Positions 45,097 to 57,551 of a stretch of DNA of 64,000 nt are shown here, piece by piece. Within the stretch, counting starts at the first letter, position 1; the number at the start of each line of letters is the position of its first letter. Both the position numbers and the translations under genes were made by a program. The notes under the pieces were generated by a model, which made no database searches, had not been told where the DNA came from, and saw only the letters and a program-made list of their open reading frames with translations. Source of the stretch: Aporrectodea caliginosa (Eukaryota; Annelida; Clitellata; Crassiclitellata; Lumbricidae). The stretch lies in NCBI GenBank assembly GCA_020284085.1, contig JACEVL010000419.1, positions 33,501-97,500 of the forward strand. The letters are read 5' to 3'.

Positions 45097-45234
45097 TAAG
45101 TGGAAACAACCTTGAATGTGTTCTTTCACAACCTTCATAAAATTACTATAAATTAATAATCGCCGGTTATAGGCCTACTAAACTTGGCCTGACCTGGTGG
45201 GTCGGTCGGTCGAGGGTGTCGGCCTCTAATCTTT

Positions 45235-48200
45235 CCTGGCCTGGCCTGGCCTGGCCTGGCCTGGCCTGGCCTGGCCTGGCCTGGCCTGGCCTGGCCTGGC
45301 CTGGCCTGGCCTGGCCTGGCCTGGCCTGGCCTGGCCTGGCCTGGCCTGGCCTGGCCTGGCCTGGCCTGGCCTGGCCTGGCCTGGCCTGGCCTGGCCTGGC
45401 CTGGCCTGGCCTGGCCTGGCCTGGCCTGGCCTGGCCTGGCCTGGCCTGGCCTGGCCTGGCCTGGCCTGGCCTGGCCTGGCCTGGCCTGGCCTGGCCTGGC
45501 CTGGCCTGGCCTGGCCTGGCCTGGCCTGGCCTGGCCTGGCCTGGCCTGGCCTGGCCTGGCCTGGCCTGGCCTGGCCTGGCCTGGCCTGGCCTGGCCTGGC
45601 CTGGCCTGGCCTGGCCTGGCCTGGCCTGGCCTGGCCTGGCCTGGCCTGGCCTGGCCTGGCCTGGCCTGGCCTGGCCTGGCCTGGCCTGGCCTGGCCTGGC
45701 CTGGCCTGGCCTGGCCTGGCCTGGCCTGGCCTGGCCTGGCCTGGCCTGGCCTGGCCTGCCTGCCTGGCCTGGCCTGGCCTGGCCTGGCCTGGCCTGGCCT
45801 GGCCTGGCCTGGCCTGGCCTGGCCTGGCCTGGCCTGGCCTGGCCTGGCCTGGCCTGGCCTGGCCTGGCCTGGCCTGGCCTGGCCTGGCCTGGCCTGGCCT
45901 GGCCTGGCCTGGCCTGGCCTGGCCTGGCCTGGCCTGGCCTGGCCTGGCCTGGCCTGGCCTGGCCTGGCCTGGCCTGGCCTGGCCTGGCCTGGCCTGGCCT
46001 GGCCTGGCCTGGCCTGGCCTGGCCTGGCCTGGCCTGGCCTGGCCTGGCCTGGCCTGGCCTGGCCTGGCCTGGCCTGGCCTGGCCTGGCCTGGCCTGGCCT
46101 GGCCTGGCCTGGCCTGGCCTGGCCTGGCCTGGCCTGGCCTGGCCTGGCCTGGCCTGGCCTGGCCTGGCCTGGCCTGGCCTGGCCTGGCCTGGCCTGGCCT
46201 GGCCTGGCCTGGCCTGGCCTGGCCTGGCCTGGCCTGGCCTGGCCTGGCCTGGCCTGGCCTGGCCTGGCCTGGCCTGGCCTGGCCTGGCCTGGCCTGGCCT
46301 GGCCTGGCCTGGCCTGGCCTGGCCTGGCCTGGCCTGGCCTGGCCTGGCCTGGCCTGGCCTGGCCTGGCCTGGCCTGGCCTGGCCTGGCCTGGCCTGGCCT
46401 GGCCTGGCCTGGCCTGGCCTGGCCTGGCCTGGCCTGGCCTGGCCTGGCCTGGCCTGGCCTGGCCTGGCCTGGCCTGGCCTGGCCTGGCCTGGCCTGGCCT
46501 GGCCTGGCCTGGCCTGGCCTGGCCTGGCCTGGCCTGGCCTGGCCTGGCCTGGCCTGGCCTGGCCTGGCCTGGCCTGGCCTGGCCTGGCCTGGCCTGGCCT
46601 GGCCTGGCCTGGCCTGGCCTGGCCTGGCCTGGCCTGGCCTGGCCTGGCCTGGCCTGGCCTGGCCTGGCCTGGCCTGGCCCTGGCCTGGCCTGGCCTGGCC
46701 TGGCCTGGCCTGGCCTGGCCTGGCCTGGCCTGGCCTGGCCTGGCCTGGCCTGGCCCTGGCCTGGCCTGGCCTGGCCTGGCCTGGCCTGGCCTGGCCTGGC
46801 CTGGCCTGGCCTGGCCTGGCCTGGCCTGGCCTGGCCTGGCCTGGCCTGGCCTGGCCTGGCCTGGCCTGGCCTGGCCTGGCCTGGCCTGGCCTGGCCTGGC
46901 CTGGCCTGGCCTGGCCTGGCCTGGCCTGGCCTGGCCTGGCCTGGCCTGGCCTGGCCTGGCCTGGCCTGGCCTGGCCTGGCCTGGCCTGGCCTGGCCTGGC
47001 CTGGCCTGGCCTGGCCTGGCCTGGCCTGGCCTGGCCTGGCCTGGCCCTGGCCTGGCCTGGCCTGGCCTGGCCTGGCCTGGCCTGGCCTGGCCTGGCCTGG
47101 CCTGGCCTGGCCTGGCCTGGCCTGGCCTGGCCTGGCCTGGCCTGGCCTGGCCTGGCCTGGCCTGGCCTGGCCTGGCCTGGCCTGGCCTGGCCTGGCCTGG
47201 CCTGGCCTGGCCTGGCCTGGCCTGGCCTGGCCTGGCCTGGCCTGGCCTGGCCTGGCCTGGCCTGGCCTGGCCTGGCCTGGCCTGGCCTGGCCTGGCCTGG
47301 CCTGGCCTGGCCTGGCCTGGCCTGGCCTGGCCTGGCCTGGCCCTGGCCTGGCCTGGCCTGGCCTGGCCTGGCCTGGCCTGGCCTGGCCTGGCCTGGCCTG
47401 GCCTGGCCTGGCCTGGCCTGGCCTGGCCTGGCCTGGCCTGGCCTGGCCTGGCCTGGCCTGGCCTGGCCTGGCCTGGCCTGGCCTGGCCTGGCCTGGCCTG
47501 GCCTGGCCTGGCCTGGCCTGGCCTGGCCTGGCCTGGCCTGGCCTGGCCTGGCCTGGCCTGGCCTGGCCTGGCCTGGCCTGGCCTGGCCTGGCCTGGCCTG
47601 GCCTGGCCTGGCCTGGCCTGGCCTGGCCTGGCCTGGCCTGGCCTGGCCTGGCCTGGCCTGGCCTGGCCTGGCCTGGCCTGGCCTGGCCTGGCCTGGCCTG
47701 GCCTGGCCTGGCCTGGCCTGGCCTGGCCTGCCTGGCCTGGCCTGGCCTGGCCTGGCCTGGCCTGGCCTGGCCTGGCCTGGCCTGGCCTGGCCTGGCCTGG
47801 CCTGGCCTGGCCTGGCCTGGCCTGGCCTGGCCTGGCCTGGCCTGGCCTGGCCTGGCCTGGCCTGGCCTGGCCTGGCCTGGCCTGGCCTGGCCTGGCCTGG
47901 CCTGGCCTGGCCTGGCCTGGCCTGGCCTGGCCTGGCCTGGCCTGGCCTGGCCTGGCCTGGCCTGGCCTGGCCTGGCCTGGCCTGGCCTGGCCTGGCCTGG
48001 CCTGGCCTGGCCTGGCCTGGCCTGGCCTGGCCTGGCCTGGCCTGGCCTGGCCTGGGCCTGGCCTGGCCTGGCCTGGCCTGGCCTGGCCTGGCCTGGCCTG
48101 GCCTGGCCTGGCCTGGCCTGGCCTGGCCTGGCCTGGCCTGGCCTGGCCTGGCCTGGCCTGGCCTGGCCTGGCCTGGCCTGGCCTGGCCTGGCCTGGCCTG

Positions 48201-51200
48201 GCCTGGCCTGGCCTGGCCTGGCCTGCCTGGCCTGGCCTGGCCTGGCCTGGCCTGGCCTGGCCTGGCCTGGCCTGGCCTGGCCTGGCCTGCCTGGCCTGGC
48301 CTGGCCTGGCCTGGCCTGGCCTGGCCTGGCCTGGCCTGGCCTGGCCTGGCCTGGCCTGGCCTGGCCTGGCCTGGCCTGGCCTGGCCTGGCCTGGCCTGGC
48401 CTGGCCTGGCCTGGGCCCTGGCCTGGCCTGGCCTGGCCTGGCCTGGCCTGGCCTGGCCTGGCCTGGCCTGGCCTGGCCTGGCCTGGCCTGGCCTGGCCTG
48501 GCCTGGCCTGGCCTGGCCTGGCCTGGCCTGGCCTGGCCTGGCCTGGCCTGCCTGGCCTGGCCTGGCCTGGCCTGGCCTGGCCTGGCCTGGCCTGGCCTGG
48601 CCTGGCCTGGCCTGGCCTGGCCTGGCCTGGCCTGGCCTGGCCTGGCCTGGCCTGGCCTGGCCTGGCCTGGCCTGGCCTGGCCTGGCCTGGCCTGGCCTGG
48701 CCTGGCCTGGCCTGGCCCTGGCCTGGCCTGGCCTGGCCTGGCCTGGCCTGGCCTGGCCTGGCCTGGCCTGGCCTGGCCTGGCCTGGCCTGGCCTGGCCTG
48801 GCCTGGCCTGGCCTGGCCTGGCCTGGCCTGGCCCTGGCCTGGCCTGGCCTGGCCTGGCCTGGCCTGGCCTGGCCTGGCCTGGCCTGGCCTGGCCTGGCCT
48901 GGCCTGGCCTGGCCTGGCCTGGCCTGGCCTGGCCTGGCCTGGCCTGGCCTGGCCTGGCCTGGCCTGGCCTGGCCTGGCCTGGCCTGGCCTGGCCTGGCCT
49001 GGCCTGGCCCTGCCTGGCCTGGCCTGGCCTGGCCTGGCCTGGCCTGGCCTGGCCTGGCCTGGCCTGGCCTGGCCTGGCCTGGCCTGGCCTGGCCTGGCCT
49101 GGCCTGGCCTGGCCTGGCCTGGCCTGGCCTGGCCTGGCCTGGCCTGGCCTGGCTGGCCTGGCCTGGCCTGGCCTGGCCTGGCCTGGCCTGGCCTGGCCTG
49201 GCCTGGCCTGGCCTGGCCTGGCCTGGCCTGGCCTGGCCTGGCCTGGCCTGGCCTGGCCTGGCCTGGCCTGGCCTGGCCTGGCCTGGCCTGGCCTGGCCTG
49301 GCCTGGCCTGGCCTGGCCTGGCCTGGCCTGGCCTGGCCTGGCCTGGCCCTGGCCTGGCCTGGCCTGGCCTGGCCTGGCCTGGCCTGGCCTGGCCTGGCCT
49401 GGCCTGGCCTGGCCTGGCCTGGCCTGGCCTGGCCTGGCCTGGCCTGGCCTGGCCTGGCCTGGCCTGGCCTGGCCTGGCCTGGCCTGGCCTGGCCTGGCCT
49501 GGCCTGGCCTGGCCTGGCCCTGGCCTGGCCTGGCCTGGCCTGGCCTGGCCTGGCCTGGCCTGGCCTGGCCTGGCCTGGCCTGGCCTGGCCTGGCCTGGCC
49601 TGGCCTGGCCTGGCCTGGCCTGGCCTGGCCTGGCCTGGCCTGGCCTGGCCTGGCCTGGCCTGGCCTGGCCTGGCCTGGCCTGGCCTGGCCTGGCCTGGCC
49701 TGGCCTGGCCTGGCCTGGCCTGGCCTGGCCTGGCCTGGCCTGGCCTGGCCTGGCCTGGCCTGGCCTGGCCTGGCCTGGCCTGGCCTGGCCTGGCCTGGCC
49801 TGGCCTGGCCTGGCCTGGCCTGGCCTGGCCTGGCCTGGCCTGGCCTGGCCTGGCCTGGCCTGGCCTGGCCTGGCCTGGCCTGGCCTGGCCTGGCCTGGCC
49901 TGGCCTGGCCTGGCCTGGCCTGGCCTGGCCTGGCCTGGCCTGGCCTGGCCTGGCCTGGCCTGGCCTGGCCTGGCCTGGCCTGGCCTGGCCTGGCCTGGCC
50001 TGGCCTGGCCTGGCCTGGCCTGGCCTGGCCTGGCCTGGCCTGGCCTGGCCTGGCCTGGCCTGGCCTGGCCTGGCCTGGCCTGGCCTGGCCTGGCCTGGCC
50101 TGGCCTGGCCTGGCCTGGCCTGGCCTGGCCTGGCCTGGCCTGGCCTGGCCTGGCCTGGCCTGGCCTGGCCTGGCCTGGCCTGGCCTGGCCTGGCCTGGCC
50201 TGGCCTGGCCTGGCCTGGCCTGGCCTGGCCTGGCCTGGCCTGGCCTGGCCTGGCCTGGCCTGGCCTGGCCTGGCCTGGCCTGGCCTGGCCTGGCCTGGCC
50301 TGGCCTGGCCTGGCCTGGCCTGGCCTGGCCTGGCCTGGCCTGGCCTGGCCTGGCCTGCCCTGCCTGGCTGGCCTGGCCTGGCCTGGCCTGGCCTGGCCTG
50401 GCCTGGCCTGGCCTGGCCTGGCCTGGCCTGGCCTGGCCTGGCCTGGCCTGGCCTGGCCTGGCCTGGCCTGGCCTGGCCTGGCCTGGCCTGGCCTGGCCTG
50501 CCTGGCCTGGCCTGGCCTGGCCTGGCCTGGCCTGGCCTGGCCTGGCCTGGCCTGGCCTGGCCTGGCCTGGCCTGGCCTGGCCTGGCCTGGCCTGGCCTGG
50601 CCTGGCCTGGCCTGGCCTGGCCTGGCCTGGCCTGGCCTGGCCTGGCCTGGCCTGGCCTGGCCTGGCCTGGCCTGGCCTGGCCTGGCCTGGCCTGGCCTGG
50701 CCTGGCCTGGCCTGGCCTGGCCTGGCCTGGCCTGGCCTGGCCTGGCCTGGCCTGGCCTGGCCTGGCCTGGCCTGGCCTGGCCTGGCCTGGCCTGGCCTGG
50801 CCTGGCCTGGCCTGGCCTGGCCTGGCCTGGCCTGGGCCTGGCCTGGCCTGGCCTGGCCTGGCCTGGCCTGCCTGGCCTGGCCTGGCCTGGCCTGGCCTGG
50901 CCTGGCCTGGCCTGGCCTGGCCTGGCCTGGCCTGGCCTGGCCTGGCCTGGCCTGGCCTGGCCTGGCCTGGCCTGGCCTGGCCTGGCCTGGCCTGGCCTGC
51001 CTGGCCTGGCCTGGCCTGGCCTGGCCTGGCCTGGCCTGGCCTGGCCTGGCCTGGCCTGGCCTGGCCTGGCCTGGCCTGGCCTGGCCTGGCCTGGCCTGGC
51101 CTGGCCTGGCCTGGCCTGGCCTGGCCTGGCCTGGCCTGGCCTGGCCTGGCCTGGCCTGGCCTGGCCTGGCCTGGCCTGGCCTGGCCTGGCCTGGCCTGGC

Positions 51201-53960
51201 CTGGCCTGGCCTGGCCTGGCCTGGCCTGGCCTGGCCTGGCCTGGCCTGGCCTGGCCTGGCCTGGCCTGGCCTGGCCTGGCCTGGCCTGGCCTGGCCTGGC
51301 CTGGCCTGGCCTGGCCTGGCCTGGCCTGGCCTGGCCTGGCCTGGCCTGGCCTGGCCTGGCCTGGCCTGGCCTGGCCTGGCCTGGCCTGGCCTGGCCTGGC
51401 CTGGCCTGGCCTGGCCTGGCCTGGCCTGGCCTGGCCTGGCCTGGCCTGGCCTGGCCTGGCCTGGCCTGGCCTGGCCTGGCCTGGCCTGGCCTGGCCTGGC
51501 CTGGCCTGGCCTGGCCTGGCCTGGCCTGGCCTGGCCTGGCCTGGCCTGGCCTGGCCTGGCCTGGCCTGGCCTGGCCTGGCCTGGCCTGGCCTGGCCTGGC
51601 CTGGCCTGGCCTGGCCTGGCCTGGCCTGGCCTGGCCTGGCCTGGCCTGGCCTGGCCTGGCCTGGCCTGGCCTGGCCTGGCCTGGCCTGGCCTGGCCTGGC
51701 CTGGCCTGGCCTGGCCTGGCCTGGCCTGGCCTGGCCTGGCCTGGCCTGGCCTGGCCTGGCCTGGCCTGGCCTGGCCTGGCCCTGGCCTGGCCTGGCCTGG
51801 CCTGGCCTGGCCTGGCCTGGCCTGGCCTGGCCTGGCCTGGCCTGGCCTGGCCTGGCCTGGCCTGGCCTGGCCTGGCCTGGCCTGGCCTGGCCCTGGCCTG
51901 GCCTGGCCTGGCCTGGCCTGGCCTGGCCTGGCCTGGCCTGGCCTGGCCTGGCCTGGCCTGGCCTGGCCTGGCCTGGCCTGGCCTGGCCTGGCCTGGCCTG
52001 GCCTGGCCTGGCCTGGCCTGGCCTGGCCTGGCCTGGCCTGGCCTGGCCTGGCCTGGCCTGGCCTGGCCTGGCCTGGCCTGGCCTGGCCCTGGCCTGGCCT
52101 GGCCTGGCCTGGCCTGGCCTGGCCTGGCCTGGCCTGGCCTGGCCTGGCCTGGCCTGGCCTGGCCTGGCCTGGCCTGGCCTGGCCTGGCCTGGCCTGGCCT
52201 GGCCTGGCCTGGCCTGGCCTGGCCTGGCCTGGCCTGGCCTGGCCTGGCCTGGCCTGGCCTGGCCTGGCCTGGCCTGGCCTGGCCTGGCCTGGCCTGGCCT
52301 GGCCTGGCCTGGCCTGGCCTGGCCTGGCCTGGCCTGGCCTGGCCTGGCCTGGCCTGGCCTGGCCTGGCCTGGCCTGGCCTGGCCTGGCCTGGCCTGGCCT
52401 GGCCTGGCCTGGCCTGGCCTGGCCTGGCCTGGCCTGGCCTGGCCTGGCCTGGCCTGGCCTGGCCTGGCCTGGCCTGGCCTGGCCCTGGCCTGGCCTGGCC
52501 TGGCCTGGCCTGGCCTGGCCTGGCCTGGCCTGGCCTGGCCTGGCCTGGCCTGGCCTGGCCTGGCCTGGCCTGGCCTGGCCTGGCCTGGCCTGGCCTGGCC
52601 TGGCCTGGCCTGGCCTGGCCTGGCCTGGCCTGGCCTGGCCTGGCCTGGCCTGGCCTGGCCTGGCCTGGCCTGGCCTGGGCCTGGCCTGGCCTGGCCTGGC
52701 CTGGCCTGGCCTGGCCTGGCCTGGCCTGGCCTGGCCTGGCCTGGCCTGGCCTGGCCTGGCCTGGCCTGGCCTGGCCTGGCCTGGCCTGGCCTGGCCTGGC
52801 CTGGCCTGGCCTGGCCTGGCCTGGCCTGGCCTGGCCTGGCCTGGCCTGGCCTGGCCTGGCCTGGCCTGGCCTGGCCTGGCCTGGCCTGGCCTGGCCTGGC
52901 CTGGCCTGGCCTGGCCTGGCCTGGCCTGGCCTGGCCTGGCCTGGCCTGGCCTGGCCTGGCCTGGCCTGGCCTGGCCTGGCCTGGCCTGGCCTGGCCTGGC
53001 CTGGCCTGGCCCTGGCCTGGCCTGGCCTGGCCTGGCCTGGCCTGGCCTGGCCTGGCCTGGCCTGGCCTGGCCTGGCCTGGCCTGGCCTGGCCTGGCCTGG
53101 CCTGGCCTGGCCTGGCCTGGCCTGGCCTGGCCTGGCCTGGCCTGGCCCTGCCCTGGCCTGGCCTGGCCTGGCCTGGCCTGGCCTGGCCTGGCCTGGCCTG
53201 GCCTGGCCTGGCCTGGCCTGGCCTGGCCTGGCCTGGCCTGGCCTGGCCTGGCCTGGCCTGGCCTGGCCTGGCCTGGCCTGGCCTGGCCTGGCCTGGCCTG
53301 GCCTGGCCTGGCCTGGCCTGGCCTGGCCTGGCCTGGCCTGGCCTGGCCTGGCCTGGCCTGGCCTGGCCTGGCCTGGCCTGGCCTGGCCTGGCCTGGCCTG
53401 GCCTGGCCTGGCCTGGCCTGGCCTGGCCTGGCCTGGCCTGGCCTGGCCTGGCCCTGGCCTGGCCTGGCCTGGCCTGGCCTGGCCTGGCCTGGCCTGGCCT
53501 GGCCTGGCCTGGCCTGGCCTGGCCTGGCCTGGCCTGGCCTGGCCTGGCCTGGCCTGGCCTGGCCTGGCCTGGCCTGGCCTGGCCTGGCCTGGCCTGGCCT
53601 GGCCTGGCCTGGCCTGGCCTGGCCTGGCCTGGCCTGGCCTGGCCTGGCCTGGCCTGGCCTGGCCTGGCCTGGCCTGGCCTGGCCTGGCCTGGCCTGGCCT
53701 GGCCTGGCCTGGCCTGGCCTGGCCTGGCCTGGCCTGGCCTGGCCTGGCCTGGCCTGGCCTGGCCTGGCCTGGCCTGGCCTGGCCTGGCCTGGCCTGGCCT
53801 GGCCTGGCCTGGCCTGGCCTGGCCTGGCCTGGCCTGGCCTGGCCTGGCCTGGCCTGGCCTGGCCTGGCCTGGCCTGGCCTGGCCTGGCCTGGCCTGGCCT
53901 GGCCTGCCTGGCCTGGCCTGGCCTGGCCTGGCCTGGCCTGGCCTGGCCCTGGCCTGGCCT
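45235..53960. repeat. Pentanucleotide satellite (CCTGG)n, 8.7 kb
   Basis: About 1,745 tandem CCTGG units. By eye the only deviations are about 35 single-base gains or losses inside the GG or CC runs (for example CCTGCCTGG, GGCCCTGG, CCTGGGCC). I found no base substitution. Each unit contains a CCWGG site and each junction a GGCC site. No stop codon can occur in any frame of either strand except at the edges, so the two overlapping reading frames of almost 3,000 codons are artefacts. Confidence 0.98.
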
Positions 53961-54385
53961 ACTCCAACGGAGATGGTCGATTTAGACCTGCAGCGGTCAC
54001 CAGTTTCTACGCTTAGTAGCGGGGAACTCCGCCTCGAGCCGACCATCTGGCATAGCTGGTCCCAAGCCCAGAGAACCCTAATACTGACCGCTAAAGATAA
54101 CATCATACTTACCATACTTACATACTTACAGATGCAGTCTAGGAGCGGCTACTACACACCGTGGAAAGCACATTGCTGAAACGGCTGTTGATGGAAAACC
54201 GTAACTTACCTGCTGACAATGAAAACATACTGGTAACAGTGTCTAAAAAACCCTAATACTAACCCTATACATACTTACTTGGGCGACATCCAGAGACTTC
54301 GGTGGGGCCTGAGCCAGTGCTATACATTTTCATGCATAAACCTAACCCATGATAATTCGATTGATGAGCATAGCTGATGATGCCA
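53961..54385. other. Spacer between pentamer satellite and telomeric block
   Basis: Mostly unique sequence with two single CCCTAA-type remnants (near 54,073 and 54,250). No gene recognised. Confidence 0.4.
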
Positions 54386-54902
54386 GGCGTTAGGATTAGG
54401 GTTCAGAGTTAGGGTCAATATTAATGTTAGAGTTAGGGTTAGTCTTAGGGATAGTGTTATAAGGTTAGTGTTAGGATTAGTGTAGGCCTAGGGTTAGGGT
54501 TGGGGTTAGGGTTAGGGTTTAGGTTAGGGTTAGGGTTAGGTTAGGGTTAGGGTTAGGGTTAGGGTTAGGGTTAGGGTTAGGGTTAGGGTTAGGGTTAGGG
54601 TTAGGGTTAGGGTTTAGGGTTAAGGGCTAGGGTTAGGGTTAGGGTTAGGGCCTGGGGTTAGGGTTAGGGTTAGGGGTTAGGGTTAGGGTTAGGGTTAGGG
54701 TTGGGGTTAGGGTTAGGGTTGGTTAGGGTTAGGTTGGGGTTAGGGTTAGGGTTAGGGTTAGGGTTGGGGTTAGGGTTAGGGTTAGGGTTAGGGTTTGGGG
54801 TTAGGGTTGGGGTTAGGGTTAGGGTTAGGGTTAGGGTTAGGGTTAGGGTTAGGGTTGGGGTTGGGGTTGGGGTTAGGGTTAGGGTTGGGGTTAGGGTTAG
54901 GG

Positions 54903-54941
<39 letters not shown>

Positions 54942-55050
54942 GGGGTTAGGGTTAGGGTTAGGTTGGGGTTAGGGTTGGGGTTAGGGTTAGGTTGGGGTTA
55001 GGGTTAGGGTTAGGGTTGGGGTTGGGGTTAGGGTTAGGGTTAGGGTTAGA
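54386..55050. repeat. Interstitial telomeric sequence (TTAGGG)n
   Basis: Degenerate from about 54,386 to 54,485, then dense TTAGGG with TTGGGG, TTTAGGG and TTAGG variants up to 55,050. The G-rich strand is the plus strand. Confidence 0.95.
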
Positions 55051-57550
55051 GTTACTTTCAGTGTAAGGGCCTGCCCGTTGAAGAGTCTGTTGGCTCAATT
55101 TTGCGTTCGCTCGCCATTCTTTCGAATTGGATGTTAGCAAACGTCTTTGCGGCAGCCTGTCAAAATTCCCGTTGCAATGCTTTGTACTGTTATAATGCGA
55201 CGACAGGCTCTTTCCTCTTTCAAGAGCATACCCTTTCATACAACATTATCGTAATCTGGAAATTTCTATGTAGATACCACTAAGATCATTGGCAAAACCT
55301 CTGAGGGATTCACATTACATTACATCATGTCTTCGCATAAATTAAATGAATTTCGATGAATGTGTATATGAGCTTTAACTTGACACACCGTCGATAGCCA
55401 ACACGTGGATAGGCCACTCGCTGCGATAAATCGTCATTTTTTTAATGTAACGGTAATGGTTCGTCCAGTAATGAGGTGTCCTAACAGCGCAGGGATGGTC
55501 ACTCTATAAATGCTGACTAGTGCAGGGAAGGTCATGCCCTCTGCGGACGTCCGTTCTTACATTTAGTACATTAAACGCTGGGCTAACATCGGTTATCGCG
55601 GTCCAAATCATGTAAACCATTGTAGTTTCTAATGTAAAATCGAATAAGGACCGCGATAAGCGAAGATATCCATAAACAGAAATAATAATTTGTAAATTGC
55701 GACATTATTTGCCTATAAAATTCCGCAAATTTTGGGTTACGGTTATAATTTAACCTGTTGCTTCTTCGACGTCATTTTCAGCCCAGTCTATCGACTATTC
55801 TAGGTTTTATTGCCATTTTACTACTTTTCAGTGAGATGCAATTACTTCGAGAGTATCTGCCTTTTGTTATTTTTACATTTTACTTTCAGGCAGCGATCAC
55901 TCAATGTTATTGGTTCCTGTTTCAAGTAGGTTTCGCGAAAGAGAAGTTACTTTTCCTTAGTATTGGTTTTTGTGGCAAATTTTTGCATTTGATGAGATTT
56001 ACGAAGTGTTAGAGTTAGGGTTAGGGTCTATGGGTTATGTGTTGTGAGTGTGATATTTTCTGCGCGTTAAACTGGAAGCCGGATTACATCAATTATTTCC
56101 ATCTAGCGATTACTTTAATGTACTAAGGGCAACATACGTCTGCATGCCTTGTGCCAAAGCTTTAATCGAAAGTACAAGAATGTCTCTTTGATTTTTGCAA
56201 TGTGTTTTAAACTATTCTTTTTTTAAATTTTAGACTTAATTAAGCAGATAAAAATAATCTATGAAATTATCTTGGCAGACTGAGACGCAAGCCTCGAATC
56301 CCACACATCAGTGTTCATAAACCAGGATCATACAAATACCAGGTGCACCCATACACAGCGTGCAGCTCCACTTCTTCCAGTTTAAGATCTGAGTAATGTT
56401 ACAATGTAGGCCTATCTATGGACTGCCTATAAGACGCTATGGTCATTTTATTTCATATTTTATAGCTTTCCAGAGTTCGTTCCTTGGTTAGGGTTAGGGT
56501 TAGAGAGTGGCGTCTCATGCGCCTCTGTGAAAGAGAACATGCGGGTTCGCAACCCGATGTTGGCTTACCCTATTTCAGAGATTTAAACACAATCCACGGG
56601 GACCTTACATGGCGTGGCACCTATTCAACCGGGCAAGCGTTGGTTAAGGATTCTCAACCGATCAATTCATAGCCTTCTGACGTGATGCAGCTCTCGCGAA
56701 TAAGTAAATGTACTGCGAAGGGTGATATCAAAGTCAGTTGTATTGTATTGTATTGTAGAGTAGCACTTTCGAAATTTCGAGTTTACATATCTTTGTTTAA
56801 TGTTGTCCGCCTGGTCATGAAATTCACCGATTACCAAACCATGCATCCGCATAACAATAACAATAACAATCACAGATGTGACAGAGATGTCATCTCATTC
56901 GAAGATGACAATTATACATCAACGCTAAGCAGTGGAAGAATAAATTCCGATGTTTAATGTTACAACTCAGTTTAAACATCAAAAGAAACCAATGAAAAGT
57001 TTCAGAAACTAACGCAAAGACAAAATCTTCGGATAAAAACACAACTGTCTGTCATCCATCGTTCAACAACACTCTCGTTGTACGTTCAAATGAAAAGCAC
57101 CATTTCCATTGCAATTAAGAAAATCTTATGAATATACAAAACATTGGATATAGCGAGTACTCGACATAGCTCTGATTGATTCTGCATATACGTTGTAAAT
57201 CTCACTAACTTGCAAAAAGAAAAGCACTTAAGACAAACTTAACTGTTGAGACGCGACTGGCAGGCAGAACGTAATTATTGGAAGACAGACTTGAATGAGA
57301 AACATTGCACACCACGCTGTGGCCATCGTCACTTTCTAACAGGACATTTGTCACTGGAATGGGATCAAGGACAAAAAACTGAGTGGAATGACACATGTGT
57401 CATTTAGCCAGCTTCTGAACAACTCCTATCCTACCAATCAGGCTCCTCAACACATACGAATAAGCAATGATGATAAACAGTTTGAAGACTTTGGATGGCG
57501 CTGTAAAACAACACTATACTCTAATAGTGGGGTCTAACCCTAACCCTAAC
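55051..57550. other. Mostly unassigned stretch with scattered telomere-repeat remnants
   Basis: Short TTAGGG runs occur at about 56,011-56,027 and 56,487-56,503, and CCCTAA at 57,536-57,553. A hydrophobic open frame at 55,758-56,012 has no recognisable family. No other gene evidence. Confidence 0.4.
56505..56640 (+). mobile_element. Possible tRNA-derived SINE fragment
   Basis: A box-like GTGGCGTCTCATGCG near 56,507-56,521 and B box-like GGGTTCGCAACCC at 56,542-56,554. The B box has C in place of the usual A. No clear 3' tail. Confidence 0.35.
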
Positions 57551-57551
57551 C

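Larger units (their letters stand above)
41715..45175 (+). repeat. Dispersed long repeat, copy B, split by later insertions
   Basis: Collinear with copy A (26,757-28,180) over its whole length when three insertions are removed: hairpin plus MITE (about 41,905-42,465), a LINE tail (43,198-43,665) and a second LINE in reverse (43,738-44,800). It ends with the T8 motif and ATTAATAATCGCCGG, as copy A does (AAATCGCCGGTAATAATAA). The insertions give a relative order of events: B is older than all three. Confidence 0.75.

Noticed and set aside
45167..54179. Two overlapping reading frames of almost 3,000 codons on opposite strands
   Set aside because: They are a by-product of the CCTGG pentamer, which contains no stop in any frame; the translations are pure five-residue repeats.
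54386..55050. True chromosome end
   Set aside because: Unique sequence, an exon and a receptor gene continue for 9 kb beyond it, and the repeats are degenerate on the left side.
55758..56012. Small hydrophobic membrane protein
   Set aside because: AT-rich composition gives many Phe and Leu codons; no conserved family, no splice or promoter evidence.
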